This document shows positions 1 through 8,222 of a stretch of 64,000 nucleotides of DNA, piece after piece (the stretch's first letter is position 1; each line of letters begins with the position of its first letter). Position numbers and translations under genes: made by a program. Below the pieces are notes generated by a model. The model was not told the DNA's origin and made no database searches. It saw nothing but the letters and a program-made list of their open reading frames with translations. This DNA comes from Tritrichomonas musculus (lineage: Eukaryota > Parabasalia > Tritrichomonadida > Tritrichomonadidae), in contig JAPFFF010000004.1 of NCBI GenBank assembly GCA_039105265.1, forward strand, positions 3,162,001 through 3,226,000, written 5' to 3'.

Positions 1-1719
1 CCTTTGTGCATTGTTTGTATGAAAAATGATAATCTTATCTTTAATACTTTGTTTTCAAGTAAATTGAAAACTAAAATTGATATTAATTTGGCTTCTCCTA
101 TATATATTGCTGCTTTGAAAGGAAATTTCTTTTTGGTTGAGCAATTGCTTGATATGCCAGGAATTGATGTAAATAGCAACTTAAAGAATCATTTTGATTT
201 TTATAGTGATAATGAAAATGGAAATGATGAAAACGAAGAAGATGATGAATTTGAATTTGACTTCAGTGGTCTTAGCTTATTACATATATTGGCATATTCT
301 GATTCAAATGATTTATTGAAGAAATTAATTCAAAGTAATCAATTTGATATTAATAAGCCAACTGATGAGCATGTTGAAAGCAAATTAAATGGAACTCCGC
401 TTATTATTGCATTAAAAAATAATCAATTGAAGAATCTTTATTTGTTACTTGATTATTATAAATCTCAACTTGATTTGAGTATTTATGATAGAAATGGAAA
501 AGCTGCAGTACACTATTGTCTCGAATTAGCAAATAACTCTTTAGATATATTACGTTATCTAATAGAAATTGATGATCGTATTGTTAATATGGAAACAAAT
601 AATCAAAAGAGAGAAACGCCTTTATTGATATCTCTTAATCATAAAAATGTAGAGTGTTCAATGTTATTGCTTCAACAGCCATCAATCAATGTTTTTTGTT
701 ATAGTAATGATTATAATACTCCAATACATTATATAGCATCTGATGGTAAAAAGGAAATTATTGATTCTGTGCTAATGAAGATTAATTCAGCAATGAAAGA
801 TGCAGATGGTTCAATTAAAAAAGAAATTATCAATTTTGTCAACATTCAAAATAGCAAAGGGGAAACAGCTTTGCTAATTGGTTGTAAAAATAATAATTAT
901 TATTTTGTTAAAACTCTAGTGGACACATTTAAGAATATGTTAGACTTTTCAAAGAGCAATGATGATGAAAACAGTCCATTCATGGCTGCAATTCGGACAA
1001 GTGATGATGAATTGATTCATCTTCTTTTGTCAAATGATAATTGTATGTCATCTGTTGATTTAAGTAAACCAATTGATGAAAATAATAATTACATCTTCCA
1101 ATTAATGGCTGAGAATAGCAATGTAAACAACTTCAAATTATTTATGGAACAAGCTTCAAGCCAATTGTCCAATATGGATCTTGATTTTGTTAATTATAAA
1201 AATAATAATGGTAAATCACTAGTAACAATTGCAGCAGAAAGGCAAAATGCTGAATTATTCGATTTCCTCTGTGATAGTCAAGATCCAGATTTGAATGTCC
1301 TTGTCGGCCAAAAGAAAATGCCTTTAATATTTAAGGCGGCGGAATCATATGATGCTAAAATTTTTGAGTCAATACTTAAGCATGGATCTTTTGACCTCAA
1401 CAAAGATTTTGATGGTAAAACTGTTTTGCATTATGCTTGTGAAAGTTATAACGAACCAAATGAAAAAGTAAAATTGCTTATAAAACAAAATAATATTGAT
1501 GTTAATTGTACAACTAAAAAAGGATCTATGACTCCGCTTCATTTGGCTGCGAAGAAGAATAATACCGATATTGTTGAAACATTGCTCAGCTTAGATGGTA
1601 AAATAGATATTACAATATTAAATTCAAAGAAGAGAACAGCGCGTGATATGACTAGAAATAAGAATATCAGTAAGCTATTTTTTGATTATGATATTAGAAA
1701 CAAAAAAAATGAATCATAA
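1..1719 (+). CDS. Ankyrin-repeat protein, 5' end outside window
   Basis: The frame is open to the first base of the window, so the gene probably begins upstream; the first in-frame ATG is at 19. About 12-13 ankyrin repeats fill almost the whole product. The clearest are near the C-terminus, with the TPLHLAAKKNN type of helix followed by a DIVETLLS second helix; degenerate units (SPIYIAALKGN, KTVLHYACES) cover the rest, with an acidic Asn/Asp/Glu insert around residues 60-85. Ankyrin arrays bind protein partners; no catalytic domain is visible, so the partner and role are unknown. Large ankyrin families are typical of trichomonads. Stop is TAA at 1717-1719. The family call is safe; function is not inferred. 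Confidence 0.85.
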   Translation, partial: PLCIVCMKNDNLIFNTLFSSKLKTKIDINLASPIYIAALKGNFFLVEQLLDMPGIDVNSNLKNHFDFYSDNENGNDENEEDDEFEFDFSGLSLLHILAYSDSNDLLKKLIQSNQFDINKPTDEHVESKLNGTPLIIALKNNQLKNLYLLLDYYKSQLDLSIYDRNGKAAVHYCLELANNSLDILRYLIEIDDRIVNMETNNQKRETPLLISLNHKNVECSMLLLQQPSINVFCYSNDYNTPIHYIASDGKKEIIDSVLMKINSAMKDADGSIKKEIINFVNIQNSKGETALLIGCKNNNYYFVKTLVDTFKNMLDFSKSNDDENSPFMAAIRTSDDELIHLLLSNDNCMSSVDLSKPIDENNNYIFQLMAENSNVNNFKLFMEQASSQLSNMDLDFVNYKNNNGKSLVTIAAERQNAELFDFLCDSQDPDLNVLVGQKKMPLIFKAAESYDAKIFESILKHGSFDLNKDFDGKTVLHYACESYNEPNEKVKLLIKQNNIDVNCTTKKGSMTPLHLAAKKNNTDIVETLLSLDGKIDITILNSKKRTARDMTRNKNISKLFFDYDIRNKKNES

Positions 1720-1975
1720 TATATATTTAAATCATACAGAAACTTAATAAATGATTATATGATATATATTTCAACAATAATTCTTTAGTTAAGTCAAATT
1801 ATACTAATTATTCTTTTTTGCATATAATTTTTGAATATAAATAATATATTTATTTCAACTTTAATTTTTGTGCTTATGTGTATTATAATTGTCCAAAGAT
1901 CAAAAGATATTTATCAATGGCATCAATACCTGTTGAAGTTTAGGAGATCTACCTGTTGCAACTTTTTTTATTCTT

Positions 1976-2353
1976 TTATGGTTTTCCTGAGTTTTCTTCT
2001 TCAGTTATTTGAATAGGCTTTGAATCTTGAATCTCTTCTAAATTGTTTTTATTAGCATAATCTTCAGCTTCAAAATTTAAAACTTCGCGATTTTCCAGAT
2101 CAGATTTATTATCAATCAAAAAAAAATTAGTATTATCATCTTCACATTCATCTTCACACTTACTTTCCACTTTGAAATATCTTTCATGTGTTTCTTGTTC
2201 TGTTGTATCCTATATTTGAATTGTGATACTTTGTCCAACAGATTGTGGAGATAAAACTATTATTTTCATAACAATAATAAATAGAAGTCTTTCCTACACT
2301 AGAATCGCCAATAAAAGCAATTTTAATCACATTATGGTTGATAACTCGATGGT
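1976..2353 (-). pseudogene. Decayed Rab-type small GTPase gene
   Basis: On the minus strand, 2345-2200 encodes a Rab-like N-terminus with an intact P-loop (AFIGDSSVGKTS), but no start Met lies in frame. After a stop near 2188, the frame at 2170-1976 resumes with the G4 motif (FFLIDNKSDLENREV) and the helix that follows it in Rabs (EAEDYANKNNL). The switch regions and the G3 motif WDTAGQE are missing, and the end lacks the C-terminal cysteines used for prenylation. I read this as a host Rab paralogue with the middle deleted and further breaks. It lies 58 bases from the start of the divergent orphan gene. It differs clearly from the intact Rab1 gene at 41304. Confidence 0.75.
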
Positions 2354-2410
2354 GAAAATTTTGAAAAATGTAAAAAATTTTAAAAAATCGTACGTTTAGT
2401 TAAATAAAAA

Positions 2411-2998
2411 ATGAAAGCTAATAAAAGCAGTATTTCAAAAAAAGAAATAACAACAGATAATTTTCCTTTTGACTTTTATAATCGAGCATTCGAGATATTA
2501 GCCTACTTATATAAATCAGGCCCAGAGCAATCAACAATACTACCAAATCCAACTGATGAAATTACAGTTAAAGAAGAAAATAAATATCCTTTCCAGTCTA
2601 GAATAGTTGATCTTCGATTGCGAAGAAACCAGGATCAGAGAGCTTCTGTTCAAAAAGAATCAAACAAAATATTTTCAAATGAGTACAAAAAATATGGAAA
2701 ATTGATTAAAAACGATAATGATGATATTATATCTGCTTTTGAGGTAGAGCAAGCAGTTAGACCAGATATTCCTTTATATCTTCAAAATGTTATCAAAGAT
2801 GAAAAAGAGAATTCTTGGAAATATCGAAGGAAGAAGAGGCCCAATCCAATGAATATGAAGAAAATTGAAAAAGAATATACAGAACGGCTTAAAACTTCGG
2901 AAAAAACAGGAATTAATCGAGCAAAGCGTCGTTATGCCCAATACCATAAACTTGATACATTACCAGCTGAAGCAGAGCAAAATAAAGAAGAAGCATGA
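2411..2998 (+). CDS. Orphan 195-residue basic/charged protein
   Basis: I do not recognise this gene. The product is hydrophilic, without signal peptide or membrane segment. It has a predicted-helical, Arg/Lys-rich second half with a basic patch (KYRRKKRPNPMNMKK, residues ~137-151) and an Arg-rich stretch (VDLRLRRNQDQR). These could bind nucleic acid or serve as a nuclear localisation signal, which is inference only. Start is ATG at 2411, preceded by GTTAAATAAAA, a motif shared with other starts in this window. The stop is TGA. Codon use matches its neighbours, so it is probably a real expressed gene. Confidence 0.65.
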   Translation: MKANKSSISKKEITTDNFPFDFYNRAFEILAYLYKSGPEQSTILPNPTDEITVKEENKYPFQSRIVDLRLRRNQDQRASVQKESNKIFSNEYKKYGKLIKNDNDDIISAFEVEQAVRPDIPLYLQNVIKDEKENSWKYRRKKRPNPMNMKKIEKEYTERLKTSEKTGINRAKRRYAQYHKLDTLPAEAEQNKEEA

Positions 2999-3204
2999 TA
3001 TATCTGTTTTCACCTAAAAGTTTGCGTTTGGTATTTTATATATATAAATGTTATTCATAGTAAATCAAAACTCATTTTATTCTATTTAATTATTATGTTG
3101 TCAACTTGCAAGTAAGTATATTTTAAAAAATTAAATTGAATTAACAAATATCTTAGTTAAACAGAGGGGGAAAAATGGAATAATTATTTATGTTCTATTT
3201 TGTT

Positions 3205-3813
3205 TTACAATCTTGCTTTCAATCCTCTAATCTCAACTTCTCTTTCGTGAATCATCTGTTTTAACTTCTTATATTGTGGAAATTCATCAAGTCCTTTCTG
3301 GATATCTGCTTTTAACTGAGCATTTTCCATTCTTAACCTTTCTAATTCTTCTTTTCGGCTTGGGCCCTTTTTGATTTGATTTCTTTGTGGGGTATATCCT
3401 TCAACTTTAGGCGCTTTCTCAAGAATTTGTTCTGGTTCTTTGAGTAGAGATTGGCAAAATGTATGCGCGTTATTTAGCATTTGTTCATCTTCTAATTGCG
3501 AAATTGGAAGTTTGATTAATGTCTTTTTTTCATTAGCTTGAGTAAAAACTTTTTTAATTAAAACCATTGTTATATCTCTTACGTGCTCTAGTTGACGGTC
3601 CATAACATTTTCAAGGAGATCTGGAATATCTTCAAGTGCATCAATAATTTCTTGTCCAGTATATGTTTTTGATTCAGAAATTCTTGCTTCAAGTAAATCT
3701 TGGAGTTCATCTGAAACATCACTTTCGATTTCTTTTCGATTTTGTAGTTCGAATTTCAGATAGTCAATAAATTGTTGGACATGAATAACATTAAGTGCAG
3801 AGTAATTACTCAT
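3205..3813 (-). CDS. LZTFL1: LZTFL1-like protein (BBS17 family)
   Basis: The 202-residue product follows the layout of leucine-zipper transcription factor-like 1. The N-terminal half is helical. A central block (MVLIKKVFTQANEKK, then ISQLEDEQML) matches the family pattern of LLRQLFAQAEKW and ISELENRELL. A coiled coil from about residue 150 ends in YKKLKQMIHEREVEIRGLKARL, like the conserved family C-terminus. Human LZTFL1 is about 299 residues, so this copy has a shorter coiled coil. In animals LZTFL1 binds the BBSome and controls its entry into cilia; here a flagellar trafficking role is inference. The start is the ATG at 3813-3811; upstream in-frame codons lack an ATG. Confidence 0.72.
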   Translation of the reverse strand: MSNYSALNVIHVQQFIDYLKFELQNRKEIESDVSDELQDLLEARISESKTYTGQEIIDALEDIPDLLENVMDRQLEHVRDITMVLIKKVFTQANEKKTLIKLPISQLEDEQMLNNAHTFCQSLLKEPEQILEKAPKVEGYTPQRNQIKKGPSRKEELERLRMENAQLKADIQKGLDEFPQYKKLKQMIHEREVEIRGLKARL

Positions 3814-3830
3814 TTTAAAAATAATAAAAA

Positions 3831-3853
3831 GGTTAACAATAAAAATGTTAACC
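3831..3853. promoter_or_regulatory. GGTTAAC inverted repeat before LZTFL1-like gene
   Basis: GGTTAAC at 3831-3837 and GTTAACC at 3847-3853 form a perfect 7-bp inverted repeat with a 9-base gap. It lies 18-40 bases upstream of the LZTFL1-like start codon. GTTAA motifs recur before other starts in this window (2411, 13941, 41304, 56407). A protein-binding site or core promoter element is an inference from position and symmetry. Confidence 0.4.
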
Positions 3854-4858
3854 AAAGTTATTTTTTATTTAAAAAAAAAGCAGATTATCTTTAAAGCTAT
3901 TGAACAATTCTAGAATTAACCTAGTGATTTAGATTGTTGTTATGTATGTTAATTTAAAAATTAAAATTTGTATGATTGCAATTAATTTTTCTTCATATCT
4001 ACATATATATATATACAAAATACTTATTTCTGTCTTTTTTACATTTAAACTTCTAATTAATACTGATATAAAATGAAATATTACATTTAAATATCAAAAT
4101 GTTTGTAGAAATTTTATTGTATACATATTGCGAAAAAATTCAAAGTGTTTTGCCTAATTAAATAATTTGATCAAGATCACCTATTATTATAAATTTGATT
4201 TATTTGATAAATAGTTATAACTTTACGAAATTTTTAAACATATATGCAAGATATCATATTGTTTATTTAAATTGATGGTATTTATAAAAATAAAATTTAA
4301 TATAAAATAAGAATGACTAGTAGCAGATTAAAAAAAAAAATATTGCGAATGAACACATGATTACTTTTATGTTTTCCTCATTCTAAGACTTGTTATTTTG
4401 AGAATCGATATCAAAAACGTCACTTTTGTACATCTGATACTCGATTATCAATTTAAAAATCTGATATCGAGATTATCAATTATCAAGATATAAGATATGA
4501 AATGTGATATAAAAATAATTGTAAACTTGATATCAATTTCCGAGATCTCGAGATCTCAAGCAGATTTATCTTTTTTTATAATTGGTATTTGTGATTTTAA
4601 AATATTTAAAAATAAATAATATAATGTATTAATGTTTATTTAAAGATTAAAATCAAAAAATACATTCTTTTTTATGAAATATTTGAGATTAAATTACGAT
4701 CATATATTTATCAAAAAGTTTGATTGAAAATTCTGATATCAAAAGTGGAGAAAAAAAATTCTCGATCTCTGAAATCGATCTCGGGAATCTGTGCATATTT
4801 ATGTATCGATATCACAAAGCCTACTCATTCTCTCGAATTGTTTGATATTTGTAATATA
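3854..4858. other. AT-rich spacer with GATATC/GATCTCGA motif cluster
   Basis: No gene is visible. From about 4396 to 4815 the spacer has many short palindromic words built on GATATC, ATCGAT and GATCTC. One is a perfect 16-bp palindrome at 4542-4557 (GAGATCTCGAGATCTC). TGATATCGA-like words occur in both orientations near the two ends, which could be worn transposon termini. The edge at 4858 abuts the left inverted-repeat arm. Confidence 0.45.
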
Positions 4859-5217
4859 CAAAAGATTGAGAAGATAATAAAAATAAAGAAATAAAAAATT
4901 GAAAATGAGGAAAGGAATTGTGTAAAGGAACTGCTTATTCATTTTCAAAATTTGAAAATACACAAAAGTAATGAAAAAAAAAAATAATTCTTATGATTCT
5001 TAAAATTTGCAAGCACCTTCAAAGCATTGAAAGTCTTTGAGTAGAATATTTTAAAACAAGATAAGAAATTTCACAACATATGTTTAAAATATAATCAAAA
5101 ACTATTAATTTTTAAATAATAATTCTTTATTTTTAATGATTTTTTAAAAACAAAAAAAACGAAAATGACCAAATAACCGGAAAATTCAAATTTTTCATTT
5201 TCAATGTGTCATTTTTT
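4859..5217 (+). repeat. Left arm of 359-bp inverted repeat
   Basis: This sequence recurs in reverse complement at 6634-6991. By eye the arms differ by one single-base indel (GATAATAAA against GATATAAA near the outer end), even through long A/T runs. The outer edge is CAAAAGATTGAG and the inner edge is TCAATGTGTCATTTTTT. Flanks just outside the arms do not match as a target-site duplication. The arm holds no open gene. Confidence 0.93.
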
Positions 5218-5549
5218 ATCTCCTGACAAGAACTGTTTTAAAATTAATTTTTCCGATATATTTATATATTTATATTGTTTTTTAATCATTGTATAGAATA
5301 AAATTCAATAATACTTATTTTGAAATTGATAAATTATTATTTTTTTGAATAATGGACTGAAAATTAACTAAAAATTTACGATACGGAACAACCACCAGTT
5401 ATTCAGAAAAATTGAAATAAATCATAATTTGAGTGACATCACCTAACCGAATAAAATCGCGGCAAAATTGTGGAAATTCCTTATAAAAAAAGCATAAAAA
5501 ATAGATGAAAATTAGAATTCAATCAGTTTTATTAGCTTTGTTAAATGAT
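5218..5549. other. Spacer between left arm and HMG-box stop
   Basis: This 332-base single-copy stretch lies inside the inverted repeat, downstream of the HMG-box gene. It is AT-rich with a small less AT-rich patch at about 5380-5475. I see no gene, hairpin or repeat that I can name; it presumably holds the HMG gene's 3' UTR and end signals. Confidence 0.5.
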
Positions 5550-6230
5550 CTATGGGTACATTGGCTGTTGTTGAGGCATTCCTTGTTGATTTTGCATGGA
5601 TGGATCCATCATTCCAGGATATCCTGTCATCTGTTGCATTCCATTCATTCCTGGCTGCATTCCAGGTGCAACATTTCCAGCCATTCCGGGTGCGACTGAG
5701 GTTGGAACGCCTTGCATCATTCCCATTTGGTACATTGGCATTGCTGGATTTGCGGCAAACATTTGCATCTGTGTAGGATCAGTATAAGGAATACCAGCGA
5801 AACCTTGAGAACTCTTTGTAAGCAATTCATTGAGAGCACGCTTCCTTCTTGCCTTCCTATAGGTATAATCAGGATGCTGGCGCTTAAATTCTTCTTGTGC
5901 AGCTGCAGCTCGTTGTTTGTACTGGAGTTTTGTCTCATTTGGTACTTCTTTCCACATCTTTCCGAGGAGTCTTGAAACTTCAGTGTTTGAAAGAGATGGG
6001 TTATCTTGGCGAACAACAGAACGCATTGTTTGAGAATAAAGAATGAATGCGTTTGCTGGTCTTCTTGAATTATCTCCTTCTTCACCTTCATCAACATTCA
6101 TTTGGGCAGCTTGAGCATCTGGTTGAACTGTTTGTTGCATAGGCACTTGTGAAGGCATCCATCCTGCTGGTGCACCTGTTTGTCCCATAGCAGGATAGTT
6201 CATATCAAAGTTTGATGTTGGTTGATTCAT
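5550..6230 (-). CDS. SOX/MATA-type HMG-box protein
   Basis: The 226-residue product has one HMG box at about residues 56-125. It begins RRPANAFILYSQTMR, continues SNTEVSRLLGKMWKEV, and ends PDYTYRKARRKR. The RPxNAFIL opening, the GKMW core and the PDYxYRxxRRK tail are features of the sequence-specific SOX/TCF/fungal MATA class rather than the HMGB class. The N-terminus is Pro/Gln-rich with an acidic patch (DEGEEGD), and the C-terminal third is Met/Gly/Pro/Gln-rich, like an activation region. It probably binds the DNA minor groove as a transcription factor. TCAAAT lies just before the ATG. The whole gene sits between near-identical inverted repeats, unlike any other gene in the window. Whether it is a sex-type regulator cannot be told from sequence. 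Confidence 0.88.
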   Translation of the reverse strand: MNQPTSNFDMNYPAMGQTGAPAGWMPSQVPMQQTVQPDAQAAQMNVDEGEEGDNSRRPANAFILYSQTMRSVVRQDNPSLSNTEVSRLLGKMWKEVPNETKLQYKQRAAAAQEEFKRQHPDYTYRKARRKRALNELLTKSSQGFAGIPYTDPTQMQMFAANPAMPMYQMGMMQGVPTSVAPGMAGNVAPGMQPGMNGMQQMTGYPGMMDPSMQNQQGMPQQQPMYP

Positions 6231-6617
6231 ACAAAAAAAAATTTGATTTTTTTTTTTTGCGCCTTTTTATTTAAAAAAAAACTTTTTCTATTTATTATTG
6301 ATCGTTATGTTCAAATTTATGAGAATTCAAATTTGGTTAATTCTTTGAAAAAAAATTGAGTGTGAGATGAATAAACTGAAATTAATTCAAAAGTTTGTAA
6401 AACGGATAATTTATTTCAGTCAATTTTGACTAAGTTTGATTGAATTATGTTAATCAATTGTTCAAAAGGAGTTTTCAAGTTTTTTTTAATGAATTGAATT
6501 TTTAGAATAATTTTCATTAATATTGAATTTTTTTCTATACAACGATTTACTATTAATGTAATTAAGGTAAATATATAAGAATAATAAATTTTCGATGAAT
6601 TTTTGCCAAAAAATTAT
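6231..6617. promoter_or_regulatory. Upstream region of HMG-box gene inside the cassette
   Basis: This is 387 bases of AT-rich single-copy DNA between the HMG-box start and the hairpin at the right arm. It must contain the gene's promoter because the gene reads leftward from 6230. Long T and A runs flank the start codon and TCAAAT sits next to it. No other named motif is evident. Confidence 0.4.
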
Positions 6618-6688
6618 AAATGACCAAAAACCGAAAAAATGACACATTGAAAATGAAAAATTTGAATTTTCCGGTTATTTGGTCATTT
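6618..6688. repeat. Hairpin straddling inner edge of right arm
   Basis: AAATGACCAAAAACCG at 6618-6633 can pair with CGGTTATTTGGTCATTT at 6672-6688, with one bulge and a loop of about 38 bases. The first half lies just outside the right arm and the second half inside it. The left arm has only the inside half. The extra half-site may mark a template switch or the original junction of the repeat. Confidence 0.7.
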
Positions 6689-6991
6689 TCGTTTTTTTTG
6701 TTTTTAAAAAATCATTAAAAATAAAGAATTATTATTTAAAAATTAATAGTTTTTGATTATATTTTAAACATATGTTGTGAAATTTCTTATCTTGTTTTAA
6801 AATATTCTACTCAAAGACTTTCAATGCTTTGAAGGTGCTTGCAAATTTTAAGAATCATAAGAATTATTTTTTTTTTTCATTACTTTTGTGTATTTTCAAA
6901 TTTTGAAAATGAATAAGCAGTTCCTTTACACAATTCCTTTCCTCATTTTCAATTTTTTATTTCTTTATTTTTATATCTTCTCAATCTTTTG
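6634..6991 (-). repeat. Right arm of 359-bp inverted repeat
   Basis: This is the reverse complement of 4859-5217, complete from inner AAAAAATGACACATTGA to outer CTCAATCTTTTG. The region enclosed by the arms is 1416 bases and contains only the HMG-box gene. The near-identity in otherwise unconstrained AT-rich DNA implies recent origin or continuing gene conversion. Confidence 0.93.
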
Positions 6992-7352
6992 AGATTTTAC
7001 TTTTGAAATTAACTTTTGTATTATTAAATCAAATCGTCCAATTTTAGTTAATAATTTTTCCATATAAATGATGTTGATAATAGATGATGCTATACCATTA
7101 TCTTCATTTTTATTTAAATTTAACTCTATTCTAATGAATATTTCATTGAAAAGTTTTGTATCAATGATGTTTCATCGCAGTCAATTTTCATAAAATTCGG
7201 TATTCTGAAAATTTCTCTTTTTGTGAAAATTCTCATCCAAAACAAACATCTTTTGAATTAATCTTTCTGGAAATTATTTTATATCAATTCTAAGAATAAA
7301 ATTTTGAGCATTCTTATTACGAATATAAAGTTGAAAAATGAAGATTTCTTTT
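6971..7352 (-). pseudogene. Fossil coding fragment abutting the right repeat arm
   Basis: On the minus strand one frame runs about 125 codons with only three internal stops, in DNA where stops are otherwise very dense. It gives protein-like segments such as NIIDTKLFNEIFIRIELNLN and IIYMEKLLTKIGRFDLIIQK. It has no start codon and ends at a TAA about 20 bases inside the right repeat arm. The Lys/Ile/Asn-rich helical character resembles trichomonad ankyrin-family N-termini, but I cannot assign a family. It is probably a decayed host gene fragment. Confidence 0.55.
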
Positions 7353-8222
7353 ATATATATATATATATGATTACAGATAAAATAATTAGTAAGTAAATAG
7401 TTTCAAAGACAGCATCGTTTATTGATATAAAACTTGCATATTGAGAAATAGTATTTTTGATAAATAATATTTAATCAAAACGAAAAGTAAAAAAAAAGTA
7501 TTGCATTGGCAATTTGTCAATATATTTCTATGGTATCTTGTTAAGTAGTAAGTAAAAAGTTGCAAAAAATAATATAAAATATAAATATTTTATATCAAAA
7601 TTTATTAGTTTTGGAACCACTTAGTGTTGATGTTTTTTCGAAATAAATAGCTTTGTTATAGAGAGATTTTGATGTAGCTTCTTAAAAAAAAAAAATATTG
7701 TGTTTAAAATTTAAACTTATCGATGTTTCAATGAATATGGTATGCTATCCGTCTATTCGTCAGCAATAAAACACTTTCAGCTATATCCTAAATGATTGTT
7801 AAATTCGATATTTGGACTATGAAGATATTCAATTAAAGGTCAATTAATTGACTTATAATTTAGAATTCAAGATCCTCGTCCAATATGAAGTTATTCATTA
7901 CAATTTGATTTTCATTATCTACTTTCTGTCGCGTATTCACTTTTTCTTTACTATATCAAATATCTATATAAGTAATAATATATATAAAAAAAAAAAAATT
8001 AGATCTTGTATTTCTGATTCCTATAATTTGTATGTAATAGGAAGCAAGCGTATGTAAGTGATTTTGTAAGTATATCTAGTCATTATAGTGTAAATATGTA
8101 AGTATATGTAATTTCGTGAATATTAACTTTTTGAATGAATAATTCAATATGATTTGATAATTATGAACATATTTGGTCTATATATTTAAAGGAAGTTATT
8201 TGGACTTGTAAACTATTTCAAT
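7353..8222. other. AT-rich spacer upstream of the propeller/solenoid gene
   Basis: Apart from a short TA run at 7353-7368 and A or T homopolymers, I see no gene or structured element. The last bases (TTTCAATATG) place a TCA-type initiator-like motif against the start codon at 8223, suggesting a very short 5' UTR. Confidence 0.5.

Noticed and set aside
1831-2016. 61-codon hydrophobic plus-strand frame
   Set aside because: It opens on TTG, lies over the Rab fossil on the other strand and has no family features.
7353-7368. TA runs as telomere or origin signals
   Set aside because: Simple (TA)n tracts occur in many spacers here and have no other origin or telomere feature nearby.
7848-8057. 69-codon plus-strand frame in the spacer before the propeller gene
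   Set aside because: It opens on TTG, has spacer-like composition with a long A run inside, and gives a Ile/Tyr/Phe-rich product of no known type.
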